Assembly: GCA_910579115.1 (NCBI GenBank)
Contig: CAJTSO010000009.1
Coordinates: 22,049-48,418 of the forward strand
Source of the DNA: an uncultured Selenomonadaceae bacterium
Lineage (GTDB): Bacteria > Bacillota > Negativicutes > Selenomonadales > Selenomonadaceae
Length of the DNA stretch: 26,370 nucleotides
Direction: 5' to 3'
Shown: one piece after another, positions 1-7,450 of the stretch
Layout: every line of letters begins with the position of its first letter
Numbering within the stretch: position 1 is the stretch's first letter
The notes under the pieces: model-generated
Seen by the model: only the letters and a program-made list of their open reading frames with translations
Told to the model about the DNA's origin: nothing
Database searches by the model: none
Position numbers and translations under genes: made by a program

Positions 1-915
1 GCCCACAACCTTACCCATCAGCGACTGCTCGTCAAAGCGGCCCTCACCGGTGACCACCACATCGGCTCCCCGAAGCGCCGCGGAAAAATCCACCGCGTCC
101 AAAACCGCGTCGATGCCCCGGGTAAGCCGCCCGCCGAAGAAGGCCGCCGCCCCTGCGCCCATGCCTCCCGCCGCTCCCGCGCCGGGAAGATTGGCCACGT
201 CTTTGTTCAGATCCCGCTTTATTATTTTGGCCAAGTGAGCCAGGCCCGCGTCAAGCTCCTCCACCTGCGCTTCACTGGCTCCCTTCTGGGGGCCGAACAC
301 GGCGGCCGCGCCCCGCTCCCCGCAAAGGGGATTGTCGATGTCGCTCATGACCACCACTTCCACGCCCTTCAGCGCCTCATCAAGCCCGGCAGCGTCGATG
401 GAGGCAATCTCCCCCAGCGTTGATCCCGTCGGGACGAAAGCCTTGCCCGCCCCGTCGAAAAATTTAGCGCCGAGAGCCGCCGCCGCGCCGCAGCCCCCAT
501 CGTTGGTGGCGCTGCCTCCAAGGCCCAGGATCAGCTTTTTCGCTCCCTTGGCCACCGCCGCTTTCATAAGCTCCCCCACGCCGTAAGTGGTGGCTCCGCC
601 AACGTCCAGGTGCCCCTCCATGAGGGGCAGTCCCGCCGCCGCCGCCATCTCCACCACCGCCGTCCTGTCGGGCAGGATGCCATAAAAGGAGGGGATCACG
701 TTGCCCCGGGGCCCTTTGACCTCCACCGTTACCCGGTGGCCGCCCCTGGCCTCCAGAAAGGCTTCCACCGTGCCCTCGCCGCCGTCGGCCACCGGAATGG
801 CCACTATTTCCGCGCCGGGAAAGGCGCGCCGGGTCGCTTTCGCCATGGCCTCCGCCGCCCGGCTGGAAGACAGGGTGCCCTTGAAGGAATCGGGAACAAG
901 AACTATTTTCTTCAT
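1..915 (-). CDS. glxK: glycerate 2-kinase, GlxK/GarK family (C-terminus cut by window edge)
   Basis: ATP-dependent kinase that phosphorylates glycerate so that it can enter glycolysis. The frame is open for 305 codons from the ATG at 913-915 to the window start, so roughly the last 70 residues of a normal ~375-residue enzyme are missing. The N-terminus begins MKKIVLVPDSFKGTLSS and carries VADGGEGT near residue 43, both typical of the family. GLGGSATNDGGCG lies mid-protein, and the visible end reads TGEGRFDEQSLMGK, a hallmark of the family. A GAGAGGAA ribosome-binding site precedes the ATG. The start is only 12 bases after the GntP permease stop, so transporter and kinase should be co-transcribed for uptake and use of glycerate. 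The class is clear; the exact symbol (glxK or garK) is less sure. Confidence 0.9.
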   Translation of the reverse strand, partial: MKKIVLVPDSFKGTLSSSRAAEAMAKATRRAFPGAEIVAIPVADGGEGTVEAFLEARGGHRVTVEVKGPRGNVIPSFYGILPDRTAVVEMAAAAGLPLMEGHLDVGGATTYGVGELMKAAVAKGAKKLILGLGGSATNDGGCGAAAALGAKFFDGAGKAFVPTGSTLGEIASIDAAGLDEALKGVEVVVMSDIDNPLCGERGAAAVFGPQKGASEAQVEELDAGLAHLAKIIKRDLNKDVANLPGAGAAGGMGAGAAAFFGGRLTRGIDAVLDAVDFSAALRGADVVVTGEGRFDEQSLMGKVVG

Positions 916-927
916 CGCCTGTTCCTC

Positions 928-2268
928 TCAGCAGAAAATCAGCGACAGGATATAAACGAACGCCACCGTGACGATACCCTCCACGAAGGTCACGCCCGTC
1001 TGACACTTGTAGGCCACATTCGTCGGCATATCGGAAAACTGCGAAACAACCCAGAAATAAGAGTCATTGGCGTGGGAAACGCACATGGAACCGGCGCCGA
1101 TAGCCATGATGACCAGCGCCTTGCCGATCTCCGACGTAAAGCCCAGGGAGGGCATCAGGGGAGCAACCATCGCCGAGGTAACGATCATCGCCACCGTGGA
1201 CGCGCCCATGGCTGTCTTTAAGAGAGCCGAAATGATGAAGGGCAGGAACACGCCGATAGACAGGGAAAGCAGTGTCGAAGAAAGGGCGTCAGCCAGCGGC
1301 AGGCTCTTAAGGATAGCCCCGAAGGAACCGCCCGCGCCGGTGATGACCAGGATCGAAGCGGAGTTCAAAACGCCGTCGCACATCCAGGCGAAGGAATTTT
1401 CCTTTTCCGAAACGGGAATGAGGGTCATGGCCACAAAAATACCGATAATCAGCGCCGTCACCGGATCGCCGATAAAGGACATAAAGGAGCGGAAGGCCCC
1501 TGCCCCGAAGGGATGGGACGGGAAATCGGCCACGGATTTCAGGGCGATGAGAATGATCGGCAGAACGATAGGCGCGAAGCTGTGGACCACGCCGGGAAGC
1601 CTGCCGTATTTTTCCATCAGCTCCTCCACCGTAAACTCCGGATTGGCCGGAATGTCAAATTTACTGGCCACGTGCTTCGCGTAGACAAGACCTGACAGCA
1701 TAGCCGGAACCGAGGTGACCAGGCCCACTAAAATCACCGTGCCCAGATCCGCGTTCAGCGTCCCGGCCATGGCGATAGGCCCCGGCGTCGGCGGCACCAG
1801 GCAGTGGGTCGCGTACAGGCCCGCGGACAGAGCCGTGCCCATGACCGCCAGGGATACGTTGGAACGATCCGCCAGGGCTCTCGCGATAGGCGAAAGAATT
1901 ACAAAGCCGGAATCGCAGAAAACCGGTATACCGGTAACGTAGCCAGTTATACCCATGGTGAGCACGGAGCGCGCCTTGCCCACGCACTTTAAGATCGTGT
2001 TGGCCATGACCAGGGCGGCCCCTGTCTTTTCCAGGATGGTGCCGATGATCGTACCGGCGACAATGACGATACCGATGCTGGAAAGGATGCCGCCGAAGCC
2101 GTTCTTTACCGTGGAAAGAACCTTCGCCGCCGGCATTCCGCAGACGAGGCCCACGAAAATTGAAACCAGGACAAGCACCAGAAACGGGTGCTGCTTAAAT
2201 TTGCTGATGGCAAGGATCATGGCGATTACCGCCAGTAAAATCACACTGCCCATAAACAGACCGGACAT
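928..2268 (-). CDS. GntP-family permease (gluconate/glycerate-type transporter)
   Basis: A 446-residue integral membrane protein of the GntP family, which moves sugar acids such as gluconate across the cytoplasmic membrane with protons. Hydrophobic segments run almost the whole length. Family-like stretches include TGIPVFCDSGFVIL near residue 113, CLVPPTPGPIA near 155, and SHANDSYFWVVSQFSDM near the C-terminus. The ATG at 2266-2268 follows a perfect AGGAGG with a 9-base gap. The glycerate kinase gene begins 12 bases after the stop, so glycerate is the most likely substrate. That is inference from the neighbour; the sequence alone does not separate glycerate from gluconate or related acids. 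Confidence 0.9.
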   Translation of the reverse strand: MSGLFMGSVILLAVIAMILAISKFKQHPFLVLVLVSIFVGLVCGMPAAKVLSTVKNGFGGILSSIGIVIVAGTIIGTILEKTGAALVMANTILKCVGKARSVLTMGITGYVTGIPVFCDSGFVILSPIARALADRSNVSLAVMGTALSAGLYATHCLVPPTPGPIAMAGTLNADLGTVILVGLVTSVPAMLSGLVYAKHVASKFDIPANPEFTVEELMEKYGRLPGVVHSFAPIVLPIILIALKSVADFPSHPFGAGAFRSFMSFIGDPVTALIIGIFVAMTLIPVSEKENSFAWMCDGVLNSASILVITGAGGSFGAILKSLPLADALSSTLLSLSIGVFLPFIISALLKTAMGASTVAMIVTSAMVAPLMPSLGFTSEIGKALVIMAIGAGSMCVSHANDSYFWVVSQFSDMPTNVAYKCQTGVTFVEGIVTVAFVYILSLIFC

Positions 2269-2329
2269 AATCGTTATCCTCCTGAATAAATAAAATAATT
2301 CCTGAAGCTCCGCCGCCGGAAATAAACCC

Positions 2330-3154
2330 TTAAGCGAGCAGGAGCTCGTCCCCCGTGCCTAAAAGACAGCCTGCGGCTTCACCCTTCAGCCGGTCTCTGA
2401 CCGCCCCGCCGGAGCAGTGGCAGAGCGCCAGCCTTTTCAGCCCCGCCTCCTTCAGCTCCCGCAGCGTGAGATCCAGGCGGGCCTCCGCCGCCTCCTTCAG
2501 ATGGGTCCCCCCGATAACGCTGTAAACCGGCTTCTTCAACCGCTGGCGGACGGTTTGAACCATGTTCAGTATTCCGGGGTGGGAGCAGCCCACCACCACC
2601 GCCAGGCCGTCTCCCTCCGCCAGCGCAAGGCAAATCTCGTCGGAAAAATCGTCCGGCGCCCGCCCTTCACCCCTGACGAACCGCCTGGGGATCGTTTCAA
2701 AGCCGTGAGTCCGTGGAAAATTTCCCAGCAGCCAGGCTCCAGGAGCCACCTCCTTTACGTCCCCCACCGTCTCAGCCGCTATGCCAAATTTTTGAAGCTC
2801 TCCTTCGCCGAACCCTGCGCCAAGGTAAGTGAAGCTCCCTCCCGCCGGGCCGGCGGCGTACTTTTCTTCCCAAAAGCCCGCGCCCACGTAAAGCTTTTTC
2901 GGCGCTGCCCATTGGAAAAGCTGGGGAAAGCCCCCGGCGTGGTCGTAATGAGAATGGCTGATGACGACGAATGCCGCCTCCCTGATCGGCGCGTTAATAC
3001 GCCGGGCGTTCTCCCACGCCAGACCCGTCGCGCCGCAGTCGAAGATAAACCTCGCCTCAGGCGTGGAAACGAACAGGGACAAACCGTGCTCCGTTCCCAG
3101 GGACAGCTGCTCAGACCCCGTATCCTCCACGAGAACCTGAATTTTTACCGCCAT
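2330..3154 (-). CDS. metallo-beta-lactamase-fold hydrolase (COG1237-like)
   Basis: A 274-residue metallo-beta-lactamase-fold protein. The metal-binding motif SHSHYDHAGG lies at residues 66-75 (H67, H69, D71, H72). GCSHPGI and GGTH further on probably supply the remaining metal-ligand histidines. The early EHGLSLFV and the lack of a signal peptide fit the cytoplasmic COG1237 group, some members of which are annotated as dihydropterin-related synthases. The true substrate is unknown. The ATG follows an AGAGGGGGG ribosome-binding site. A sigma-A-type promoter lies 45-73 bases upstream, and the GntP permease starts 61 bases downstream, so the gene may lead a three-gene glycerate operon. A role in that pathway, for example hydrolysis of a precursor, is speculative. 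Confidence 0.8.
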   Translation of the reverse strand: MAVKIQVLVEDTGSEQLSLGTEHGLSLFVSTPEARFIFDCGATGLAWENARRINAPIREAAFVVISHSHYDHAGGFPQLFQWAAPKKLYVGAGFWEEKYAAGPAGGSFTYLGAGFGEGELQKFGIAAETVGDVKEVAPGAWLLGNFPRTHGFETIPRRFVRGEGRAPDDFSDEICLALAEGDGLAVVVGCSHPGILNMVQTVRQRLKKPVYSVIGGTHLKEAAEARLDLTLRELKEAGLKRLALCHCSGGAVRDRLKGEAAGCLLGTGDELLLA

Positions 3155-3198
3155 AAAATCCCCCCTCTTAGTAACAAAACAGACATTTATTTACCTGT

Positions 3199-3227
3199 AT
3201 TTTAGAGCAAAGCTGAACCAATTACAA
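3199..3227 (-). promoter_or_regulatory. sigma-A-type promoter for the MBL-GntP-glycerate kinase genes
   Basis: On the minus strand, TTGTAA (3222-3227) is separated by 17 bases from TAAAAT (3199-3204), upstream of the ATG at 3154. Spacing is ideal and both boxes are close to consensus. No other good candidate was seen in this 264-base gap, whose other clear feature is the terminator hairpin at 3306-3337. Confidence 0.5.
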
Positions 3228-3301
3228 GAGAATCAGTCACAGAAAATAAGATATTCCCCATGGGGCGAAAATTTTTGACTCCCCGACCAGGCTTCAGGAC
3301 A

Positions 3302-3337
3302 CAAAAACGCCCATAAATCATTTGATTTATGGGCGTT
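3302..3337 (-). terminator. intrinsic terminator after the rnc/exported-protein end of the lipid operon
   Basis: Arms at 3306-3320 and 3323-3337 form a perfect 15-base inverted repeat containing CGCCCATAAAT. The top is AT-rich, so the working loop is probably larger than two bases. On the minus strand the stem is followed by TTTTT. It lies 82 bases past the stop of the exported-protein gene at 3419. The plus strand shows a weaker T-rich tail. Confidence 0.8.
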
Positions 3338-3418
3338 CTATTTTGATCGCGTATCCGGTCAGAGCCGATGATTGCTCCAAAGCCGTCAGCATATAGCAAC
3401 GACAGCTTGTCCGGTTAT

Positions 3419-4150
3419 TTATTTGCTTTTCTTTACTTTGGCTTCTCCCTGCTTGTCATCAGAGGTAGCCGGCCATTCCTGAAAGGTCATAAGTCCGACG
3501 TGGTACTGATTGATATGAGCCGGAGTCAGATCCGGGTTGTCGATAAGCTCCACGCCGAACCGGCCGCCGTACTGTCCCCGGAAGAAGGTCTTGATCATCT
3601 GGGTGTCGGCGGTCATGATTTCATCCGCCTTGCCGTCCCCGTTTGTATCGATCTCGATCTCCTTGGCGGTGATGCAGTACACGCCGCTGGTATGGCCCAT
3701 GTCGGCAATCCGCACCAGCTCGTAGCCGCTGTTCTTTGAGAGCTTTTCCACCAGCTTTGCCTTGGCTGATTCATCCATGGTATGGAGGTTGACCGGAATC
3801 TCATTTTCATCAAAGGCATTTACCATGATGATCCAGGCGTTATTTAAATAGTACCCGTCGTTGTCAAAAATCAGCACCTCGCCCTTGGCCTTCTCTTCCA
3901 TAATGGATAGGGGAATCACATTGGGCTTCTTGGGGCAGACGATGCTGTAGCCGTAACGGGCGCTGGTGTGCCGGTAGCCGTTTTCTTTGGCCAGCTCGGC
4001 CATTTCCGCAACGGTCATGCTGGTTTCCTGCGCCGCCGGTTCTTCCGCGGCCTGAGCAAAGGAGGCAAAGGCCACCGTACCAACAGCGCAGGTCAGGGCA
4101 ATGTATTTTTTCAGAGAACGGGTAATTTTATTGATTTTATCGGAGCGCAT
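3419..4150 (-). CDS. exported protein of unknown function with a calcium-loop-like motif
   Basis: A 243-residue protein I do not recognise as a named family. Residues 1-34 look like a Sec signal peptide: a basic start, a hydrophobic core (YIALTCAVGTVAFASFA) and probable cleavage at AQA|AEE. The mature part has no obvious membrane segment. Residues 168-177 read DTNGDGKADE, which resembles the calcium-binding loop of EF-hand or dockerin proteins. The C-terminus is lysine-rich (KVKKSK). The ATG overlaps the rnc stop by 14 bases and has its own strong AGGAGGAG site, so it is the last gene of the lipid operon before the terminator. A location outside the cytoplasmic membrane is expected. I assign no function. 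Confidence 0.8.
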   Translation of the reverse strand: MRSDKINKITRSLKKYIALTCAVGTVAFASFAQAAEEPAAQETSMTVAEMAELAKENGYRHTSARYGYSIVCPKKPNVIPLSIMEEKAKGEVLIFDNDGYYLNNAWIIMVNAFDENEIPVNLHTMDESAKAKLVEKLSKNSGYELVRIADMGHTSGVYCITAKEIEIDTNGDGKADEIMTADTQMIKTFFRGQYGGRFGVELIDNPDLTPAHINQYHVGLMTFQEWPATSDDKQGEAKVKKSK

Positions 4151-4877
4151 AATTCTCCTCCTGCTTCAGTTGTCCCAGAGCTTCCTTGGCCGCCGCCTGC
4201 TCGGCTTCCTTCTTGCTTCGCCCCTGTCCGGCGCCAAGGGGGGTTCCGTTTACGCTGACCCTCACCGTGAAGGTCTTGGCGTGATCCGGTCCATCGGCGG
4301 CCAACAGTTCATAGAGGACGTGCCGGCCGGGGCGGCGCTGGATCATTTCCTGTAAAATCGTCTTAAAATCATGCCTTTGCTGACCGGCTCTTATCTCTTT
4401 AAGATACGGTTCCAGCTGGGAAAAGATATAATTCCGGGCCGTCTCCCAGCCCTGGTCAAGGTAGATGGCTCCAATGACCGCTTCAAAGGTGTCCGCCAGA
4501 ATAGAGGGGCGCTTGTCCCCGCCGCTGGCCCGTTCGCCGTTTCCCAAGAGAAGGTGCTCTCCCAGGCAAATCTCCGCCGCCCGGCCGGAGAGGGTTTCTT
4601 CACAGACCACCGAGGCCCGAGCCTTCGTCAGGTCCCCTTCTGAAAGATGGGGATAATGCCTGTACAGGTAGTCGCTCATGGCCAGCTCCAGCACCGCATC
4701 ACCCAGGTACTCCAGCCGTTCGTTGTGGGAAACACCCCGGCGGAGGGATTCGTTGGCGTAGGAAGTATGAGTGAGAGCCGTATCCAACAGGCTGAGATTT
4801 TTCAGATCAATCCCCAGCTGCCTGGAGAGCTCCGTGAGCTCCCGACGACGCTTTTCCGTCAGCTCATTTCTTTTCAT
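4137..4877 (-). CDS. rnc: ribonuclease III
   Basis: A 246-residue double-strand-specific endoribonuclease that processes rRNA precursors and structured mRNAs in the cytoplasm. The catalytic domain carries the signature HNERLEYLGDAVLEL at residues 51-65 (E53, E56, D60) and ADTFEAVIGAIYLD at 128-141 (D129, E132), giving the expected metal-binding acids. A double-stranded RNA-binding domain follows at about 169-239 and ends in the typical GRSKKEAEQAAAKEAL helix. Its start ATG overlaps the fabF stop codon (ATGA), so translation is probably coupled. Position after fabF is common in Firmicutes, but smc and ftsY, which often follow, are absent here; an exported protein follows instead. Confidence 0.97.
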   Translation of the reverse strand: MKRNELTEKRRRELTELSRQLGIDLKNLSLLDTALTHTSYANESLRRGVSHNERLEYLGDAVLELAMSDYLYRHYPHLSEGDLTKARASVVCEETLSGRAAEICLGEHLLLGNGERASGGDKRPSILADTFEAVIGAIYLDQGWETARNYIFSQLEPYLKEIRAGQQRHDFKTILQEMIQRRPGRHVLYELLAADGPDHAKTFTVRVSVNGTPLGAGQGRSKKEAEQAAAKEALGQLKQEENYALR

Positions 4878-6118
4878 TCTGCGTACTTCTTTGCCACCAG
4901 ACAGGCATTGTGGCCGCCAAAGCCGAAGTTATTGGAAATAGCCGCCCTTACCTTGTGCCGGCGGGGTTTGTCCGGTACGTAGTCAAGATCCATATCCCCG
5001 TCAACGGTCTCATAGTTCATGGTGGGGGGGATCATATCCTGCTCCACGGCCAGAACTGTAGCCACGAACTCTACGCCGCCGGCGGCTCCCAAAAGGTGGC
5101 CGGGCATGGATTTAATGGAGCTTACGGGAACATCGTAGGCCCGAGCCCCAAACAGTCCCTTTATGGCATCGGTTTCCCCCTGGTCATTCATGTGAGTGGA
5201 GGTACCGTGGGCGTTTACATAATCAATATCGTCCGGAGTCAGTCCCGCGTCCTTGACGGCCAGCTCCATACACTTCTGCTGGTACGCGCCGCCGGGCAGG
5301 GGGCTGGTCATGTGGTAGGCATCGGAGTTGGCCCCATAGCCGGCCAGCTCGCAGTAGATGTGAGCGCCCCGGGCCAGCGCATGATCGAGAGTCTCCAAAA
5401 CCACCACGCCTGCCCCTTCACCCATGACAAAGCCGCTGCGATTTTTGTCGAAGGGACGAACCGCATGAACCGGGTCGTCGTTGTGGTCGGTGCAGAGGGC
5501 TTTCATCTGGCCAAAACCCGCAACTGCCGTGGGGGAAATGCTGGCCTCGGTGCCGCCCGCCAGCATTACGTCAGCGTCACCCCGCTGAAGCATCCGCAAA
5601 GCGCCGCCGATGCTGTCCGTTCCGGTAGCACAGGCGGTAACCAGGCAGCAGGAAGGTCCGTGGAAGCCGTAGCGGATAGCCACCTGCGCCGTACCCATGT
5701 TGGAAATCTCCATGGGGATGAAGAAGGGGCTAATGGCCCGGGGACCCCGGTCAAAGAGCTTCTTGTACTGATCGTACATGGTTTCAATACCGCCGATGCC
5801 GGAGCCGATGTAAGTTCCTACCCGATCCTTATCAACCTTCTCCAAATCGAGAGCCGCGTCCTTTATCGCCATATCGCTGGCTGCCACCACAAACTGGGAG
5901 TAGCGGTCCATATGTCTGGCTTCCTTCTTAGGAATGTAGTCGGCAGGGTCGAAATCCCTGACCTCACCGGCTATCTGGCAGGCATAACCTTCGGGGTCAA
6001 AACGGGAAATCCGGTCAATGCCAATTTTACCGGCAAGCAGCGCCTGCCAGAAATTGTCTCTTCCGCTGCCGATGGGAGTAATAACTCCCAGGCCCGTTAC
6101 AACTACTCTATTGGCCAA
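4874..6118 (-). CDS. fabF: 3-oxoacyl-ACP synthase II (FabF)
   Basis: Elongating condensing enzyme of type II fatty acid synthesis; it joins malonyl-ACP to a growing acyl-ACP. With the chosen start it has 414 residues, normal for FabF. The Cys-His-His triad is complete: C163 in VTACATGTD, H304 in NAHGTSTH and H341 in MPGHLLGAAG, with K336 nearby. The frame is open to a GTG at 6125-6127, but that codon overlaps the ribosome-binding site. The sequence GAGGTG followed by six T and TTG favours TTG at 6116-6118, giving the usual N-terminus ANRVVVTGLGVITP. It follows the four-cysteine NMO-family gene and overlaps rnc by four bases. Confidence 0.97.
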   Translation of the reverse strand: MANRVVVTGLGVITPIGSGRDNFWQALLAGKIGIDRISRFDPEGYACQIAGEVRDFDPADYIPKKEARHMDRYSQFVVAASDMAIKDAALDLEKVDKDRVGTYIGSGIGGIETMYDQYKKLFDRGPRAISPFFIPMEISNMGTAQVAIRYGFHGPSCCLVTACATGTDSIGGALRMLQRGDADVMLAGGTEASISPTAVAGFGQMKALCTDHNDDPVHAVRPFDKNRSGFVMGEGAGVVVLETLDHALARGAHIYCELAGYGANSDAYHMTSPLPGGAYQQKCMELAVKDAGLTPDDIDYVNAHGTSTHMNDQGETDAIKGLFGARAYDVPVSSIKSMPGHLLGAAGGVEFVATVLAVEQDMIPPTMNYETVDGDMDLDYVPDKPRRHKVRAAISNNFGFGGHNACLVAKKYAE

Positions 6119-6143
6119 AAAAAACACCTCACTGTTTCGTATA

Positions 6144-7091
6144 TCATTCGGCTGCGGCCGCTTCTTCCTTCAGACGGCGGAAGATTTCGCTGACCGGTAA
6201 AATTTCATCAATGCGGGAAATATACTCGCCGGTAAAAATCAGTCCCGTGTCCACGTCCCCCTGCTGGGCTCTGGTCAGGGCCCGGATGATGCAGAAATTA
6301 TGCTTGCAGGCCTTGAGGCAGTTGTCGCACCGGGGGATGGGCCAATTGCCCGCCGTCATGACGTGTTCCGCAAAGGGATTGCGCACAGCCCGTCCAGGGA
6401 GGCCTACAGGACTGTGGATGACCATGATGTCCTCAGGCTTTGATTTCAAATAGTACTCTTTTACGGTAGGGGCAGAGTTTGCCTCGATGCTGGCGGCAAA
6501 CCGGGAACCCATCTGGACCCCGTTAGCCCCCATCTTTATAAAATCAACGATGTCCTGGCCGTGGAGGCAGCCGCCGGCTGCAATCACCGGAATGCTTACG
6601 GCCTCCCGGATGCCGGGAATAAGGTCGCGGACAGAAGTATCCGTACCCAGATGACCGCCGGCTTCCTTACCCTCCACCACGATAGCGGTGGCGCCAAGAC
6701 GCTCTGCAATTTTCGCAAGTTTTACGGACGAGACAATCGGAACGATGGGTGTACCTGATTCCTTGCCGTAGCCGAAGATATCCCGGGAAAAGCCCGCCCC
6801 GGCCACTACCAGATCAATGCCCTCATCGATTGCCGTCCCGACTATTTCGCTAAATTTTCTAGCGGCAACCATTATGTTAATGCCGATGATTCCGTCGGTC
6901 AGGGAACGGGCCAGACGAATCTCGTAGCGAAGCTCTTCATTCGACATGCCGGATGCGGCAATCAGTCCCACACCGCCTTCATTGGCCACAGCCGCGGCCA
7001 GGCGGGCTGTCGAAAGTCTGATAGCCATACCTCCCTGAAAAATAGGGACTTTAGCTGTTTTACTGCCGATTTTAAGTTCTGGAAGAAACAA
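6144..7091 (-). CDS. NMO-family flavoprotein with four-cysteine cluster, FabX-like (candidate unsaturated fatty acid enzyme)
   Basis: A 315-residue FMN-dependent TIM-barrel protein of the nitronate monooxygenase/FabK family, usually annotated as nitropropane dioxygenase. Visible motifs are PIFQGGM at 16-22, the catalytic-His segment KEAGGHLGT at 142-150 (H147), AAGG at 171-174 and GANGVQMGSRF at 188-198. Unlike the fabK gene in the same operon, it has SPVGLPGRA at 227-235, then cysteines 255, 258, 262 and 267 (C-x2-C-x3-C-x4-C) and GLIFTG near 283. As I recall it, Helicobacter FabX has the same order of motifs and uses FMN plus a [4Fe-4S] cluster to make the cis double bond. The frame extends to a TTG at 7110-7112, but GGAGGAG at 7097-7103 sits five bases before TTG 7089-7091, the start used here. 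Position between acpP and fabF supports a role in acyl-ACP chemistry. The FabX function is inferred. Confidence 0.8.
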   Translation of the reverse strand: MFLPELKIGSKTAKVPIFQGGMAIRLSTARLAAAVANEGGVGLIAASGMSNEELRYEIRLARSLTDGIIGINIMVAARKFSEIVGTAIDEGIDLVVAGAGFSRDIFGYGKESGTPIVPIVSSVKLAKIAERLGATAIVVEGKEAGGHLGTDTSVRDLIPGIREAVSIPVIAAGGCLHGQDIVDFIKMGANGVQMGSRFAASIEANSAPTVKEYYLKSKPEDIMVIHSPVGLPGRAVRNPFAEHVMTAGNWPIPRCDNCLKACKHNFCIIRALTRAQQGDVDTGLIFTGEYISRIDEILPVSEIFRRLKEEAAAAE

Positions 7092-7126
7092 ATTAACTCC
7101 TCCGTTCAGCAATCATCACAAGGGGC

Positions 7127-7154
7127 GGGATGCGCCGGACAAGCGGCGCGTCCC
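7127..7154 (-). other. GC-rich hairpin between acpP and the FabX-like gene
   Basis: Arms at 7127-7137 and 7144-7154 pair over 11 positions with one mismatch around a 6-base loop. On the minus strand there is no T-run after the stem, so it is unlikely to be a full intrinsic terminator. It fills much of the 89-base gap after acpP, which is wide for this operon. An mRNA-stabilising or processing role is possible. Confidence 0.55.
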
Positions 7155-7180
7155 CAGCCTCTCTGTGACAGATGCCAGGA

Positions 7181-7411
7181 TTACTTGTTCTGATCAATAT
7201 AGGTCACAACATCCTGTACGGTCTTCATCTTTTCCGCGGCCTCATCCGGAATCTCCGTTCCGAACTCTTCCTCAAAAGCCATGATAAGTTCAACGATATC
7301 AAGAGAATCTGCCCCCAGATCATCGATGAAGGTTGACTCCATTGCTACATCACCGGCGTCAACGCTCAGCTGCTCTACAACGATATCCCTTACTTTTTCA
7401 AAAGTCGACAT
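7181..7411 (-). CDS. acpP: acyl carrier protein
   Basis: A 76-residue acidic helical protein that carries acyl chains as thioesters during fatty acid synthesis. The phosphopantetheine attachment serine is S36 in LGADSLDIVEL, the classic motif. The frame opens at a GTG (7418-7420), but that codon lies within the AGGAGGTGACC ribosome-binding region. The ATG at 7409-7411, eight bases after AGGAGG, is a better start and gives the normal length. It lies between fabG and the FabX-like gene. A hairpin in the following gap could let this abundant protein be made at a higher level than its neighbours. Confidence 0.97.
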   Translation of the reverse strand: MSTFEKVRDIVVEQLSVDAGDVAMESTFIDDLGADSLDIVELIMAFEEEFGTEIPDEAAEKMKTVQDVVTYIDQNK

Positions 7412-7450
7412 GTCGGTCACCTCCTCCCGAGTGGACTTAATAATTTTCTA

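Noticed and set aside
464..1006. A 180-codon minus-strand frame overlapping glycerate kinase
   Set aside because: Low-complexity Gly/Arg-rich translation in the wrong frame; the glycerate kinase frame carries the family motifs.
3202..3399. A 65-codon minus-strand frame between the MBL gene and the exported protein
   Set aside because: It runs through the terminator hairpin and the promoter of the MBL gene and has no good ribosome site.
4910..6193. A 427-codon plus-strand open frame opposite fabF
   Set aside because: Antisense shadow of fabF; no domain and no ribosome-binding site. The fabF triad is intact on the minus strand.
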